From assembly GCF_010731595.1 (NCBI RefSeq), contig NZ_AP022582.1, positions 4,588,001 to 4,652,000 of the forward strand: a stretch of DNA of 64,000 nt, in the 5' to 3' direction. The stretch comes from Mycobacterium seoulense. GTDB lineage: Bacteria; Actinomycetota; Actinomycetes; Mycobacteriales; Mycobacteriaceae. Within the stretch, counting starts at the first letter, position 1. The number at the start of each line of letters is the position of its first letter. The notes under the pieces were generated by a model that ran no database searches, was not told the origin of the DNA, and saw nothing but the letters and a program-made list of their open reading frames with translations. The position numbers and the translations under genes are program-made. Positions 27,577 through 35,744 of this stretch are shown here, in pieces.

Positions 27577-28758
27577 GTGAGCTCGGCGACGTCGGTGTGG
27601 GGGAGCAGCGGGCTGGCCTATCTGACCGGCGAGCCGGACGGGCCGCCCGACTTCTCCCGGGCGAACGTCCTGACCCACGCCCAGCGGGTTGCGGCGGCCG
27701 TCGGTTGGCGGCTGGGGTTCGCCATCGACGCCGCCGGCCTGCTGGCCGGGCGGGCGGCATTGCTGGGCCTGACCCGCGGCGGCCGGGTCTCGGCCGGCCG
27801 CGCCACAAGATTGCTGGCCGCCGCCGACGGCTGGTGCGCGATCACGCTGTCGCGCCCGGATGACGCCGCCGCCGTGCCCGCGCTCGTGCAATCCGACGAC
27901 GCCACGGGGGATCCCTGGCCCGCGTTGCGGCGCTGGGCCGCAACGCAATCGCTTTCGGCGATCATCGAGCGCGCGACGTTGCTCGACCTGCCGGCGGCGC
28001 GCCTGGGCGAAGCCGTGGCCGCCGCGCCGCGAATTCGACCGTGGGGCGCGCGCGGACCGGCGCGCGGCAGCACGGGCCTACTGGTCGCCGACCTGTCGTC
28101 GATGTGGGCGGGCCCGCTGTGCGGGCAGCTGCTGGCCCGCGCCGGAGCGACCGTGGTCAAGGTCGAGAGCCCGGCCCGCCCGGACGGCACCCGAGCGGGC
28201 AACCAGGCGTTCTTCGACTGGATGAACGGTGAAAAGCTCTCGTACTGTGTCGATTTCGACCGGCAGGCGGGCGAGTTGCGGGAGTTGCTCGCCGTCGCCG
28301 ACGTCGTGATCGAAGGCTCGCGTCCCGCGGCGCTGACCCGGCGCGGGCTGGGGCCGGACGACGTCGCGGCGGGTGGCGGGCGAATTTGGTTGCGCATCAA
28401 GGGATACACCGATGGGCGCCCGGCGTTCGGTGACGACGCCGCGGTGGGCGGCGGGCTGGTCGGCGTCGCCGCCAGCGGGCCGGTGTTCTGCGGTGACGCC
28501 ATCGCCGACCCGCTGGCCGGGCTGGAGGCGGCCCGGGTGGTCGTCGACTCGCTGGGGCGCGGGGGCGGGGAGCTGATCGAGGTCTCGATGGCGGCGGTCG
28601 CCGCCGGCTATGCGGCGCTGCCGACGCAGGCGTCGGTCGCCAACCGTCCCGCGCCGCCGCCGCCGCCTCCGCCGCCCGCCCGGCCGGCGGCCCGGCTGGG
28701 CGCCGACAACGCCGCGGTGCGCCATATCGTGGCCCAACGGGGCTGCCTGTCATGCTGA
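27577..28758 (+). CDS. Type III (CaiB/BaiF) CoA-transferase with C-terminal half first
   Basis: 393 aa if GTG 27577 is used; GGGAGG touches this codon, so an alternative GTG at 27595 is possible. Residues 165-360 carry what is normally the N-terminal half of the family: LLVADLSSMWAGPLCGQLLA, GATVVKVESPARPDGTR and a possible catalytic Asp in PAFGDDAAVGGGL. Residues 1-160 (DGWCAITLSRPDDAAAVPAL and the ATLLDLPAARLGEA segment) resemble the normal C-terminal half. The protein therefore looks circularly permuted. A polyproline tract precedes the C-terminus. It overlaps the amidohydrolase start by seven bases. Confidence 0.75.
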   Translation: MSSATSVWGSSGLAYLTGEPDGPPDFSRANVLTHAQRVAAAVGWRLGFAIDAAGLLAGRAALLGLTRGGRVSAGRATRLLAAADGWCAITLSRPDDAAAVPALVQSDDATGDPWPALRRWAATQSLSAIIERATLLDLPAARLGEAVAAAPRIRPWGARGPARGSTGLLVADLSSMWAGPLCGQLLARAGATVVKVESPARPDGTRAGNQAFFDWMNGEKLSYCVDFDRQAGELRELLAVADVVIEGSRPAALTRRGLGPDDVAAGGGRIWLRIKGYTDGRPAFGDDAAVGGGLVGVAASGPVFCGDAIADPLAGLEAARVVVDSLGRGGGELIEVSMAAVAAGYAALPTQASVANRPAPPPPPPPPARPAARLGADNAAVRHIVAQRGCLSC

Positions 28759-30056
28759 TTCGGCGCGCCACCCTGCTGGATGGGACGGCAACCGATATCC
28801 GCTTCGGCGAGCGGATCGACGAGATGGGTGACGGGCTGGTCGCCCAACCCGGCGAGGGCGTGCTCTACGCCGGCGGGGGAACCGTCCTGCCCGGCCTGCA
28901 CGACCATCACGTGCACCTGCGCTCGGCGGCCTCCGCGCTCGATTCGTTCTTCGTCGGGCCGCCCGGAGTCAGCACCAAAACCGAGCTGACACAACTGCTG
29001 TCGAACGCGACGCCGGGCCCCGACGGGTGGATTCGCGCCGTCGGCTACCACGAGTCGGTGGCCGGCGACCTGGACCGGACCGCGCTCGACGCCATGGTGC
29101 GCGGCGCCCCGGTGCGTATCCAGCACCGCAGCGGTGCGCTGTGGATCCTCAACTCCGAGGCGCTGGGCCGGGTGGGCCTGGCCGAACATCCCGACGGGCG
29201 GCTGCGCAGCGCGGACCACGGCTGGTCGGACCTGCTGCAGCGGCGCGAGAGCGACCTGGCCGAACTGAGCCGGCGCATCACCGCGACGGGCGTCACCGGC
29301 GTCACCGACGCCACTCCCGACCTCGACGCCGACGACATGGTCTCGCTGGTGGTGGCGCACCGCCGCGGCGAGTTCCGGCCCCGGCCGAGCTTCCTATCCC
29401 CGGGCAAGAGGATCCTGCACGACGACCGCCTCGACCTGGACGGCCTGACCGAGTGGATCGCCGGCCAGCACGACGAGGGCCGGCCCGTCGCCGTGCACTG
29501 CGTGACCGCCGCGCAACTCGTGGTCGCCATCGCCGCCCTGCGGGCGGCCGGCGGCCATCCCCAGGACCGAATCGAGCACGCCGCCGTGGTGCCCGACGAC
29601 AACCTGGCCGACCTGGCCGACCTGCGCGTCACGGTGGTGACGCAGCCCAACTTCGTCGCCGAGCGCGGCGACCACTACCTCACCGACGTCCCCGCCGCCG
29701 AGCACGATCAGCTGTGGCGGGTCGCCTCCCTGCTGACGGCGGCGGTGCCGGTCGCGCTGTCCACCGACATGCCGTTCGGCCACGGCGATCCCTGGACGGC
29801 GATGCGCGCCGCCGTCTACCGCACCACCCCCAGCGGTGTCGTGCTCAACGCCGGCGAATGTGTCTCGGCCCGAAAGGCTTTGGCGATGTTCCTGGGCCGG
29901 CCGGAGAGTCCGGCCCAGCCACGGGCGGTGACGATCGGCGAGCCGGCGGACCTGTGCGTACTGAGCGAGCCGCCGGCGACGGCGCTGGCCGAGCTGGACG
30001 CCGGCATGGTGGCGGCCACCATCATCGCGGGCGAGCTCGTTTACTTCGCGATGTGA
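28752..30056 (+). CDS. YtcJ-like metal-dependent amidohydrolase
   Basis: 434-aa protein of the amidohydrolase superfamily. Metal-site residues are visible in LPGLHDHHVHL (HxH of strand 1), PVAVHCVTA (strand 5 His), RIEHAAVV (strand 6 His) and STDMPFGHGDP (strand 8 Asp). The beta-sandwich halves at both ends (GGTVLPGLHDH and GEPADLCVLSEP) are typical. Members hydrolyse amides or cyclic amides; the substrate is unknown. It starts inside the end of the CoA-transferase gene, so the two are coupled, and converges on lipW with a 7-base gap. This gene has no counterpart in the M. tuberculosis order. Confidence 0.85.
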   Translation: MLIRRATLLDGTATDIRFGERIDEMGDGLVAQPGEGVLYAGGGTVLPGLHDHHVHLRSAASALDSFFVGPPGVSTKTELTQLLSNATPGPDGWIRAVGYHESVAGDLDRTALDAMVRGAPVRIQHRSGALWILNSEALGRVGLAEHPDGRLRSADHGWSDLLQRRESDLAELSRRITATGVTGVTDATPDLDADDMVSLVVAHRRGEFRPRPSFLSPGKRILHDDRLDLDGLTEWIAGQHDEGRPVAVHCVTAAQLVVAIAALRAAGGHPQDRIEHAAVVPDDNLADLADLRVTVVTQPNFVAERGDHYLTDVPAAEHDQLWRVASLLTAAVPVALSTDMPFGHGDPWTAMRAAVYRTTPSGVVLNAGECVSARKALAMFLGRPESPAQPRAVTIGEPADLCVLSEPPATALAELDAGMVAATIIAGELVYFAM

Positions 30057-30063
30057 CCGGCGA

Positions 30064-30963
30064 TCACGGCGCGGCGGCGAGCGCGGCGCGCAGGATGGCG
30101 CACTGGCTGTCGAAAAACCGCTTAGACACTTGCGCTTTGGGCACGAAGAGGTCGAACCCGTGGAAGGCTCCGGGAACGGTCTCGACCTGGCACGGCACCC
30201 CGGCGGCCATCAGGCGCTCCGCGTAGGCCAGGTCCTCGTCGTGGAACAGGTCGTGGGTGCCGACCCCGATCCAGGCCGGCGGCAGCCCGCCCAGCTCTTC
30301 GCGGCGCGCCGGCACGGCGACGTGCGGGTCGGCGTCGCCGAGGTAGGCCGCCCAGCCGAACTGATTGCTGCGGTTGTCCCACAGCCGGTAGTTCGGGTTG
30401 TGGGCGGTGGCCGAGCTGCGGTCGTCGAGCATGGGATAGGTCAGCAGCTGGAACGCGGGGCTCACCTCGGCGCGGTCGCGGGCCAACAGGGCCAGGGCCG
30501 CGGCCAGTCCGCCGCCGGCGCTGGCGCCGCCGATCGCCACCCGGTAGCGGTCCACGGACGGCAAGCCGGCCAGCCAGGTCAGCGCCGAGTAGCAGTCTTC
30601 CAGCGGCGCGGGATACGGATGTTCGGGCGCCAGGCGGTATTCCACCGACGCGACGGTGATGCCCAGTCGGCGGCTGAAGCCGCTGCAGAGCCGGTCGTCC
30701 TGCCGGGCGGTGCCGATCACGTATCCGCCCCCGTGGATCCACAGCAGCGCCGGGGTCGGCGCGGCCACGCCGGCCGGCCGGAACAGCCGGACGCCGGCTC
30801 CCGAGCTCAGCGTGATCACCTCGACCCCGGGAACGGGCTTGGCGAGGCGCTCACGCACCGCCATCGCGGCCCGCATGATCCGCAGGGTCCGGGGACCGAC
30901 GAGTCGGCGTGGCGCGAAACGGGCGATTCGCTGCAGGTCAGGGTGAACATCGGTGTTCGGCAC
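30064..30963 (-). CDS. lipW: Esterase/lipase LipW (hormone-sensitive lipase family)
   Basis: 299-aa alpha/beta hydrolase. Oxyanion-hole motif HGGG is at 77-80, the nucleophile Ser148 in GGASAGG, the acid Asp238 in GTHDLFHDED and His268 in AFHGF, so the triad is complete. No signal peptide is present, which points to a cytoplasmic ester hydrolase. Length and neighbourhood match Rv0217c (302 aa). It converges on the amidohydrolase gene. Confidence 0.92.
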   Translation of the reverse strand: MPNTDVHPDLQRIARFAPRRLVGPRTLRIMRAAMAVRERLAKPVPGVEVITLSSGAGVRLFRPAGVAAPTPALLWIHGGGYVIGTARQDDRLCSGFSRRLGITVASVEYRLAPEHPYPAPLEDCYSALTWLAGLPSVDRYRVAIGGASAGGGLAAALALLARDRAEVSPAFQLLTYPMLDDRSSATAHNPNYRLWDNRSNQFGWAAYLGDADPHVAVPARREELGGLPPAWIGVGTHDLFHDEDLAYAERLMAAGVPCQVETVPGAFHGFDLFVPKAQVSKRFFDSQCAILRAALAAAP

Positions 30964-31294
30964 CGGATCAGTATCACCGACGGCGAAGGCCGGAGGCCCG
31001 CGGATCAGTGATAGGCGGCGGCTCAGACATCGGGTGGCAACGCGACCGGCACCAACTGATCAGTGGGAACCCATGTGGGAAGGCACTTCTGCCCAAGCCG
31101 ATCGCCAATGAACCATTCCGCCCCCGGGCGCGTACTCCAAGCGCGGTGGATTAGCCGGACGAAGATCGGGGTATCGGTTGGAGTGCTGGCGAGCGCGGCA
31201 GCCGTCGTGCACGCTGTCGCTGGTTCGTCGTCGCAACGTCCCTCACCGGGACCGAGCTAGGGCCGCCCGGTCGGGCAGGACGCGAGGGACGTGA
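30964..31294. other. 331-base intergenic region between lipW and the methyltransferase
   Basis: The region must hold the lipW promoter and the promoter of the methyltransferase. A 65-codon open frame (31063-31260, +) ends in a signal-peptide-like stretch (GVLASAAAVVHAVAGS) but has no ribosome-binding site. I do not call it a gene; it may be a remnant of a lost membrane protein, since Rv0218 and Rv0219 of M. tuberculosis are absent at this position. Confidence 0.4.
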
Positions 31295-31963
31295 ATGCTG
31301 GGGCATCTCTACGATCGGGCGCTCGGCGGCGAGCGATGTTGGATTCGCCACGACGACGGCGAGCTGCGGCCGTTGCCCGCGCACCGCTGGCTGGGTGTGC
31401 GATGTCCCGAGCACGAACGTCCCGGTGATTCATCCGGCGACGCCTTCGACGAAGACTTCGACGAAGCGGTCACGCGGATGTGCACCGGGCCGACGATCGA
31501 ATTGGGCTGCGGGCCGGGCCGGCTGGTGGCTCGGCTGATTCAGCGGGGGATACCGGCCCTGGGCATCGATCGCTCCGTGGCCGCGATCCGGCTGGCGGGC
31601 CGCGGCGGCGCGCCGGTCCTGCTGGGGGACGTGTTCGACCCGTTGCCCGCGATGGGCCTTTGGCAGACGGTGTTGCTGGTCGACGGCAACGTGGGCCTCG
31701 GTGGAGACCCGTGCCGCATCTTGGGGCGGGCCGCCGAGCTGCTGGCGCGGGGTGGCCGGTGCGTGGCCGAGTTCGACGCCGAGAACATCGGCATCCGTTC
31801 GCGTTGGGTCCGGCTGGAGTCGGCGTGTGAGGTGGGCCCCTGGTTCCGCTGGGCGTCGGTCGGCGTGGACAGCGCCGCCGCGCTGGCCGCGCAGGTCGGT
31901 CTGACGCTGACCGGCGTGCGCCTGATCGGCGGCCGGGTGATCGCCTGCCTCGCGGCGATGTGA
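31295..31963 (+). CDS. Class I SAM-dependent methyltransferase
   Basis: 222 aa, preceded by GAGGGACGTGA. SAM motif I is IELGCGPGRLVARL at about 67-80, followed by the acidic loop of motif II in ALGIDRSVAAIRLA and a post-motif VLLVDGNVGLGGDP. The C-terminal part ends on beta strands typical of the fold (LTLTGVRLIGGRVIACL). The N-terminal 60 residues contain several His, Cys and Arg (GERCWIRHDDGE) and may bind the substrate. It occupies the place of Rv0218-Rv0219. Related actinobacterial clusters put such a methyltransferase beside a molybdopterin-dependent oxidoreductase, which is missing here. Substrate unknown. Confidence 0.75.
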   Translation: MLGHLYDRALGGERCWIRHDDGELRPLPAHRWLGVRCPEHERPGDSSGDAFDEDFDEAVTRMCTGPTIELGCGPGRLVARLIQRGIPALGIDRSVAAIRLAGRGGAPVLLGDVFDPLPAMGLWQTVLLVDGNVGLGGDPCRILGRAAELLARGGRCVAEFDAENIGIRSRWVRLESACEVGPWFRWASVGVDSAAALAAQVGLTLTGVRLIGGRVIACLAAM

Positions 31964-32150
31964 GCGTGTCGCGGCCGGCCGTTTTTCACCGAATAGCAAA
32001 CGCTGCCGCCGCCTAGAGCAGGACGGATACCCGCGGGGCAATCCCAGGTCGGATGTCATTTCGATGTCGGAGGTCGCGTCGACGGAAACGTCAGTTTCGG
32101 ACCTGGAGCCGGGGGTACGCTGCCCTAACACCACGGCAAGGAGGCCGGCT

Positions 32151-33335
32151 ATGACATCGTGCGCGAAATGGTTGCTACGGGCCCGACCGGGCGACTACGC
32201 GCTGGCCCTGAGCGTCGCGGGCGCTTCGCTGCCGGTGGTCGGAAAGCACCTCGAGCCGCTGGGCGGCCTCACCGCGATGGGCATCTGGGGCGCCCGGCAC
32301 GCGCCCGACTTCTTCTCCGGGCTGACCAAGCCCCGGCGGCCGTCGGACGGCGGCGACGACGTCGGGCTCCCCGACGGGCTGAGCGCCCGGGAGGTGTCCA
32401 TTGCCGCGCTGCGGGGAATCGTGTCGGCCGCGGACCTCGAGCTGGAATGGCCGGCGGCGCTGCGGACGCCGCCGATCTGGGACGCGATGCGTCAGCGCCG
32501 CTACCTCCACCGTCGGGCGGTCCACTACGGGGACCATCCCGCGCAGGTGCTCGACGTCTGGCGCCGCAAGGATCTGCCCGCGCATCCCGCGCCGGTGCTG
32601 ATCTTCGTGCCCGGCGGCGCCTGGGTGCACGGCAAGGCCATGGGCCAGGGCTCGGCCCTGATGTCCCGGCTGGCCGAGCAGGGCTGGGTGTGCCTGGCGA
32701 TCGACTACCGCGTCGCCCCCCATCACCGCTGGCCGCGGCACATCATCGACGTCAAGACCGCCATCGCGTGGGCGCGCGCCAACGTCGACAAATTCGGCGG
32801 TGACCGCGATTTCGTCGCCGTGGCGGGTTGTTCGGCCGGCGGGCACCTGTCCGCACTGGCCGGCCTCACCCCGGACGACCCGCAGTTGCACGCGAAGCTG
32901 CCGGAAGGCGCCAACACCTCGGTGGACGCGGTGGTCGGCATCTACGGTCGCTACGACTGGGAGGACCGCTCGACCCCCGAGCGCGACCGGTTCGTCGAGT
33001 TCCTGGAGCGGGTGGTGGTCAAGCGCAGGATGGACCGCCACCCGGAGGTGTTCCGCGACGCGTCGCCGATGGCGCGCGTGCATCGAAATGCGCCGCCGTT
33101 CTTGGTGATTCACGGCAGCCGGGACAGCGTCATCCCCGTCGAGCAGGCGCGCAGCTTCGTCGACCGGATGCGGGCGGTCTCGCATTCGATGGTGGGCTAC
33201 CTCGAGCTGCCCGGCGCAGGCCACGGTTACGACCTCATCGACGGCGAGCGGGCGGGCGCGGCCGCGCACGCGACTTCGCTGTTCCTCAACCAGGTGTATC
33301 GCACCAAGGCGAACGCGGCCAAAGAGGTTATCTGA
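32151..33335 (+). CDS. lipC: Esterase LipC
   Basis: 394 aa from ATG 32151 behind AAGGAGG; M. tuberculosis LipC (Rv0220) is 403 aa. Alpha/beta hydrolase with the oxyanion segment FVPGGAWVHG, nucleophile Ser228 in GCSAGGHL, an acid in HGSRDSVIP and His in GAGHGYD. LipC of M. tuberculosis is a surface-associated esterase with phospholipase activity (known). A TACGCT -10-like element at 32116-32121 precedes it. It begins a likely operon with the wax-ester synthase (44-base gap) and echA1. Confidence 0.92.
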   Translation: MTSCAKWLLRARPGDYALALSVAGASLPVVGKHLEPLGGLTAMGIWGARHAPDFFSGLTKPRRPSDGGDDVGLPDGLSAREVSIAALRGIVSAADLELEWPAALRTPPIWDAMRQRRYLHRRAVHYGDHPAQVLDVWRRKDLPAHPAPVLIFVPGGAWVHGKAMGQGSALMSRLAEQGWVCLAIDYRVAPHHRWPRHIIDVKTAIAWARANVDKFGGDRDFVAVAGCSAGGHLSALAGLTPDDPQLHAKLPEGANTSVDAVVGIYGRYDWEDRSTPERDRFVEFLERVVVKRRMDRHPEVFRDASPMARVHRNAPPFLVIHGSRDSVIPVEQARSFVDRMRAVSHSMVGYLELPGAGHGYDLIDGERAGAAAHATSLFLNQVYRTKANAAKEVI

Positions 33336-33379
33336 GCAGCCACCGCTGAGTATGGTCCCTTTATGGGAATGGGGCAGCG

Positions 33380-34789
33380 GTGAAACGGCTGAGCGGGTGG
33401 GACGCGGTCCTGTTGTACAGCGAAACGCCGAACGTGCACATGCACACGATCAAAGCCGCTGTGATCGAACTGGATTCCGATCGGCGTGGCTTCGACATCG
33501 GCGCGTTCCGCGAAGTCATCCGCGGCCGCCTGAACAAGCTCGAGCCGTTCTGCTACCAGCTGGTTGAGATCCCGTTCAAGCTGCACCACCCGATGTGGCG
33601 GGAGCACTGCGAGCTCGACCTCGACTACCACATCCGGCCGTGGCGGCTGCCCGCGCCCGGCGGCCGCCGCGAGCTGGACGAGGCCATCGGGCGTATCGCC
33701 AGCACGGCCTTGGACCGCAGCCGCCCGCTGTGGGAGATGTACTTCATCGAGGGCCTGGCCAACAACCGGATCGCGGTGGTCGGCAAGATCCACCACGCCC
33801 TGGCCGACGGCGTCGCCTCGGCCAACCTGATGGCCCGCGGCATGGATCTGCAGCCCGGGCCCGAGGGTGGGCCGTACATGTGCGATCCGGCGCCGACCGC
33901 GCGGCAGTTGCTGAGCTCGGCCTTCACGGATCACCTGCGCCACGTCGGCCGGATCCCGCACACGGTCCGCTACACGTTCGAGGGGCTGGGCCGGGTGCGC
34001 CGCAGCTCACGCAAGCTGTCGCCGGAGCTGACCCGCCCGTTCGAGCCGCCGCCGACCTTCATGAACCACAAGGTCACCCCGGAGCGCCGGTTCGCCACCG
34101 CGACGCTGGCGCTGGCCGACGTCAAGGAGACCGGCAAGCGGCTGGGGGCGACGATCAACGACATGGTGCTGGCCATGTCGGCCGGCGCCCTGCGCACCCT
34201 GCTGTTGCGCTATGACGGCAAGGCCGAACCCCTGCTCGCTTCGGTGCCGATGAGTTTCGACTTCTCTCCCGAGCGGATCTCCGGCAATCGCTTCACCGGC
34301 GTCCTGGTGGGCCTGCCGACCGATTCCGACGACCCGCTGGAGCGGGTGCGGTGCACCCACGAGAACGCCATAGCCGCCAAAGAGAGCAACCAGCTGATGG
34401 GGCCGGAGCTGGTCAGCCGGTGGGCGGCCTACATGCCGCCCGCGCCCACCCAGGCCTTCTTCCGGTGGGCGTCGGGGCGCGACGGACACAACAAGATCCT
34501 CAACCTGAACATCTCCAACGTGCCCGGACCGCGCGAGCGCGGCCGCGTCGGCGGGGCGCTGGTCACCGAGATCTATTCGGTGGGACCGTTGACCGCCGGC
34601 AGCGGACTCAACATCACCGTGTGGAGTTACGTCGACCAGCTCAACATCTCGGTGCTCTCCGACGGGGCCACGCTCAAGGACCCGCACGAGGTGACCGAGG
34701 CCATGGTGGCCGACTTCATTGAAATACGTAGGGCGGCAGGGCTTTCCGAAGAGCTCACCGTGGTCGAGGCCGCGATGGCTCCGGCGTGA
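33380..34789 (+). CDS. Wax ester synthase/diacylglycerol acyltransferase (Rv0221-like)
   Basis: 469 aa of the WS/DGAT family, which joins an acyl-CoA to a fatty alcohol or diacylglycerol. The catalytic HHxxxDG motif is intact as His138-His139-Ala-Leu-Ala-Asp143-Gly144. Further family blocks are the N-terminal LSGWDAVLLYSETPNVHMH, a NDMVLAMSAGALR segment and the C-terminal NISNVPGPRERG and YSVGPLTAGSGLNITVWSY. Start is GTG 33380; two nearby ATGs are out of frame. Together with LipC and EchA1 the operon suggests storage-lipid turnover. Confidence 0.92.
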   Translation: MKRLSGWDAVLLYSETPNVHMHTIKAAVIELDSDRRGFDIGAFREVIRGRLNKLEPFCYQLVEIPFKLHHPMWREHCELDLDYHIRPWRLPAPGGRRELDEAIGRIASTALDRSRPLWEMYFIEGLANNRIAVVGKIHHALADGVASANLMARGMDLQPGPEGGPYMCDPAPTARQLLSSAFTDHLRHVGRIPHTVRYTFEGLGRVRRSSRKLSPELTRPFEPPPTFMNHKVTPERRFATATLALADVKETGKRLGATINDMVLAMSAGALRTLLLRYDGKAEPLLASVPMSFDFSPERISGNRFTGVLVGLPTDSDDPLERVRCTHENAIAAKESNQLMGPELVSRWAAYMPPAPTQAFFRWASGRDGHNKILNLNISNVPGPRERGRVGGALVTEIYSVGPLTAGSGLNITVWSYVDQLNISVLSDGATLKDPHEVTEAMVADFIEIRRAAGLSEELTVVEAAMAPA

Positions 34790-34898
34790 GCCGCCCCGGG
34801 GGAAATGGCACTCTCGCCTGACGTCAATGGCGTTCTGGTCGACCGCTACCATCTCCACGGACAGCAGCCACCCCGACACCGAAGGAGTTGTGCGGCAC

Positions 34899-35684
34899 GT
34901 GAGCACTGGGAGCGAAGAAGCCGGCGAACCCGAAGTTCTGGTCGAACAACGGGGCCGGATCCTCATCATCACGATCAACCGGCCGAAGGCCAAGAACGCG
35001 GTCAACGCCGCGGTGGCGAACGGCCTGGCCGAGGCCGTCGACCGGCTCGACGGCGACGCCGGCCTCTCGGTGGGCATCCTGACCGGCGCCGGCGGATCGT
35101 TCTGCGCGGGCATGGACCTCAAGGCCTTCGCGCGTGGCGAACTGCCCATCGTCGCGGGCCGGGGCATGGGCTTCACCGAGCGCCCACCGGTCAAACCGCT
35201 CATCGCCGCGGTCGAGGGCTACGCCCTGGCCGGCGGCACCGAGTTGGCCCTGGCCACCGACCTGATCGTCGCGTCGAAGGAGTCGGCCTTCGGCATCCCC
35301 GAGGTCAAGCGCGGGCTGGTCGCCGGTGGCGGCGGCCTGCTGCGGCTGCCGCAGCGGATCCCGCCGGCCATCGCCATGGAGCTCGCGCTCACCGGCGACA
35401 ACCTGTCGGCCGAGCGCGCCCACGAGCTCGGGCTGGTCAACGTGTTGGCCGAGCCGGGCAAGGCGCTCGACGAGGCGATCGCGCTGGCCGAGAAGATCGC
35501 CGCCAACGGGCCGCTCGCGGTGGCCGCCACCAAGCGGATCATCGTCGAGTCCCGAGGCTGGAGCCCGGAGAACATGTTCGCCGAGCAGAACGCGATCCTG
35601 GCTCCGGTGTTCGCGTCCAACGACGCCAAGGAGGGTGCCGTCGCCTTCGCGGAGAAGCGCCCGCCGCGTTGGACGGGCACATAA
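34899..35684 (+). CDS. echA1: Enoyl-CoA hydratase EchA1
   Basis: 261 aa from GTG 34899, eleven bases after AAGGAG; an in-frame GTG at 34890 would be too close to that site. Crotonase blocks: ITINRPKAKNAVN, the oxyanion-hole segment GGSFCAGMDLKAFA, VEGYALAGGTELALATDLIV and FGIPEVKRGLVAGGGG, with the C-terminal helices complete. M. tuberculosis EchA1 (Rv0222) is 262 aa. It likely hydrates an enoyl-CoA in beta-oxidation and is co-oriented with the wax-ester synthase. Confidence 0.93.
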   Translation: MSTGSEEAGEPEVLVEQRGRILIITINRPKAKNAVNAAVANGLAEAVDRLDGDAGLSVGILTGAGGSFCAGMDLKAFARGELPIVAGRGMGFTERPPVKPLIAAVEGYALAGGTELALATDLIVASKESAFGIPEVKRGLVAGGGGLLRLPQRIPPAIAMELALTGDNLSAERAHELGLVNVLAEPGKALDEAIALAEKIAANGPLAVAATKRIIVESRGWSPENMFAEQNAILAPVFASNDAKEGAVAFAEKRPPRWTGT

Positions 35685-35744
35685 CCTCCCGGGTTACACT
35701 ATGGCTTGAATCTGTAAACCGTCGGGAAACCGGAAAGATCGAGG

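Noticed and set aside
31063..31260. 65-codon plus-strand frame between lipW and the methyltransferase
   Set aside because: No ribosome-binding site and no recognisable domain; only the hydrophobic end is suggestive, so it is mentioned as a possible remnant and not called.
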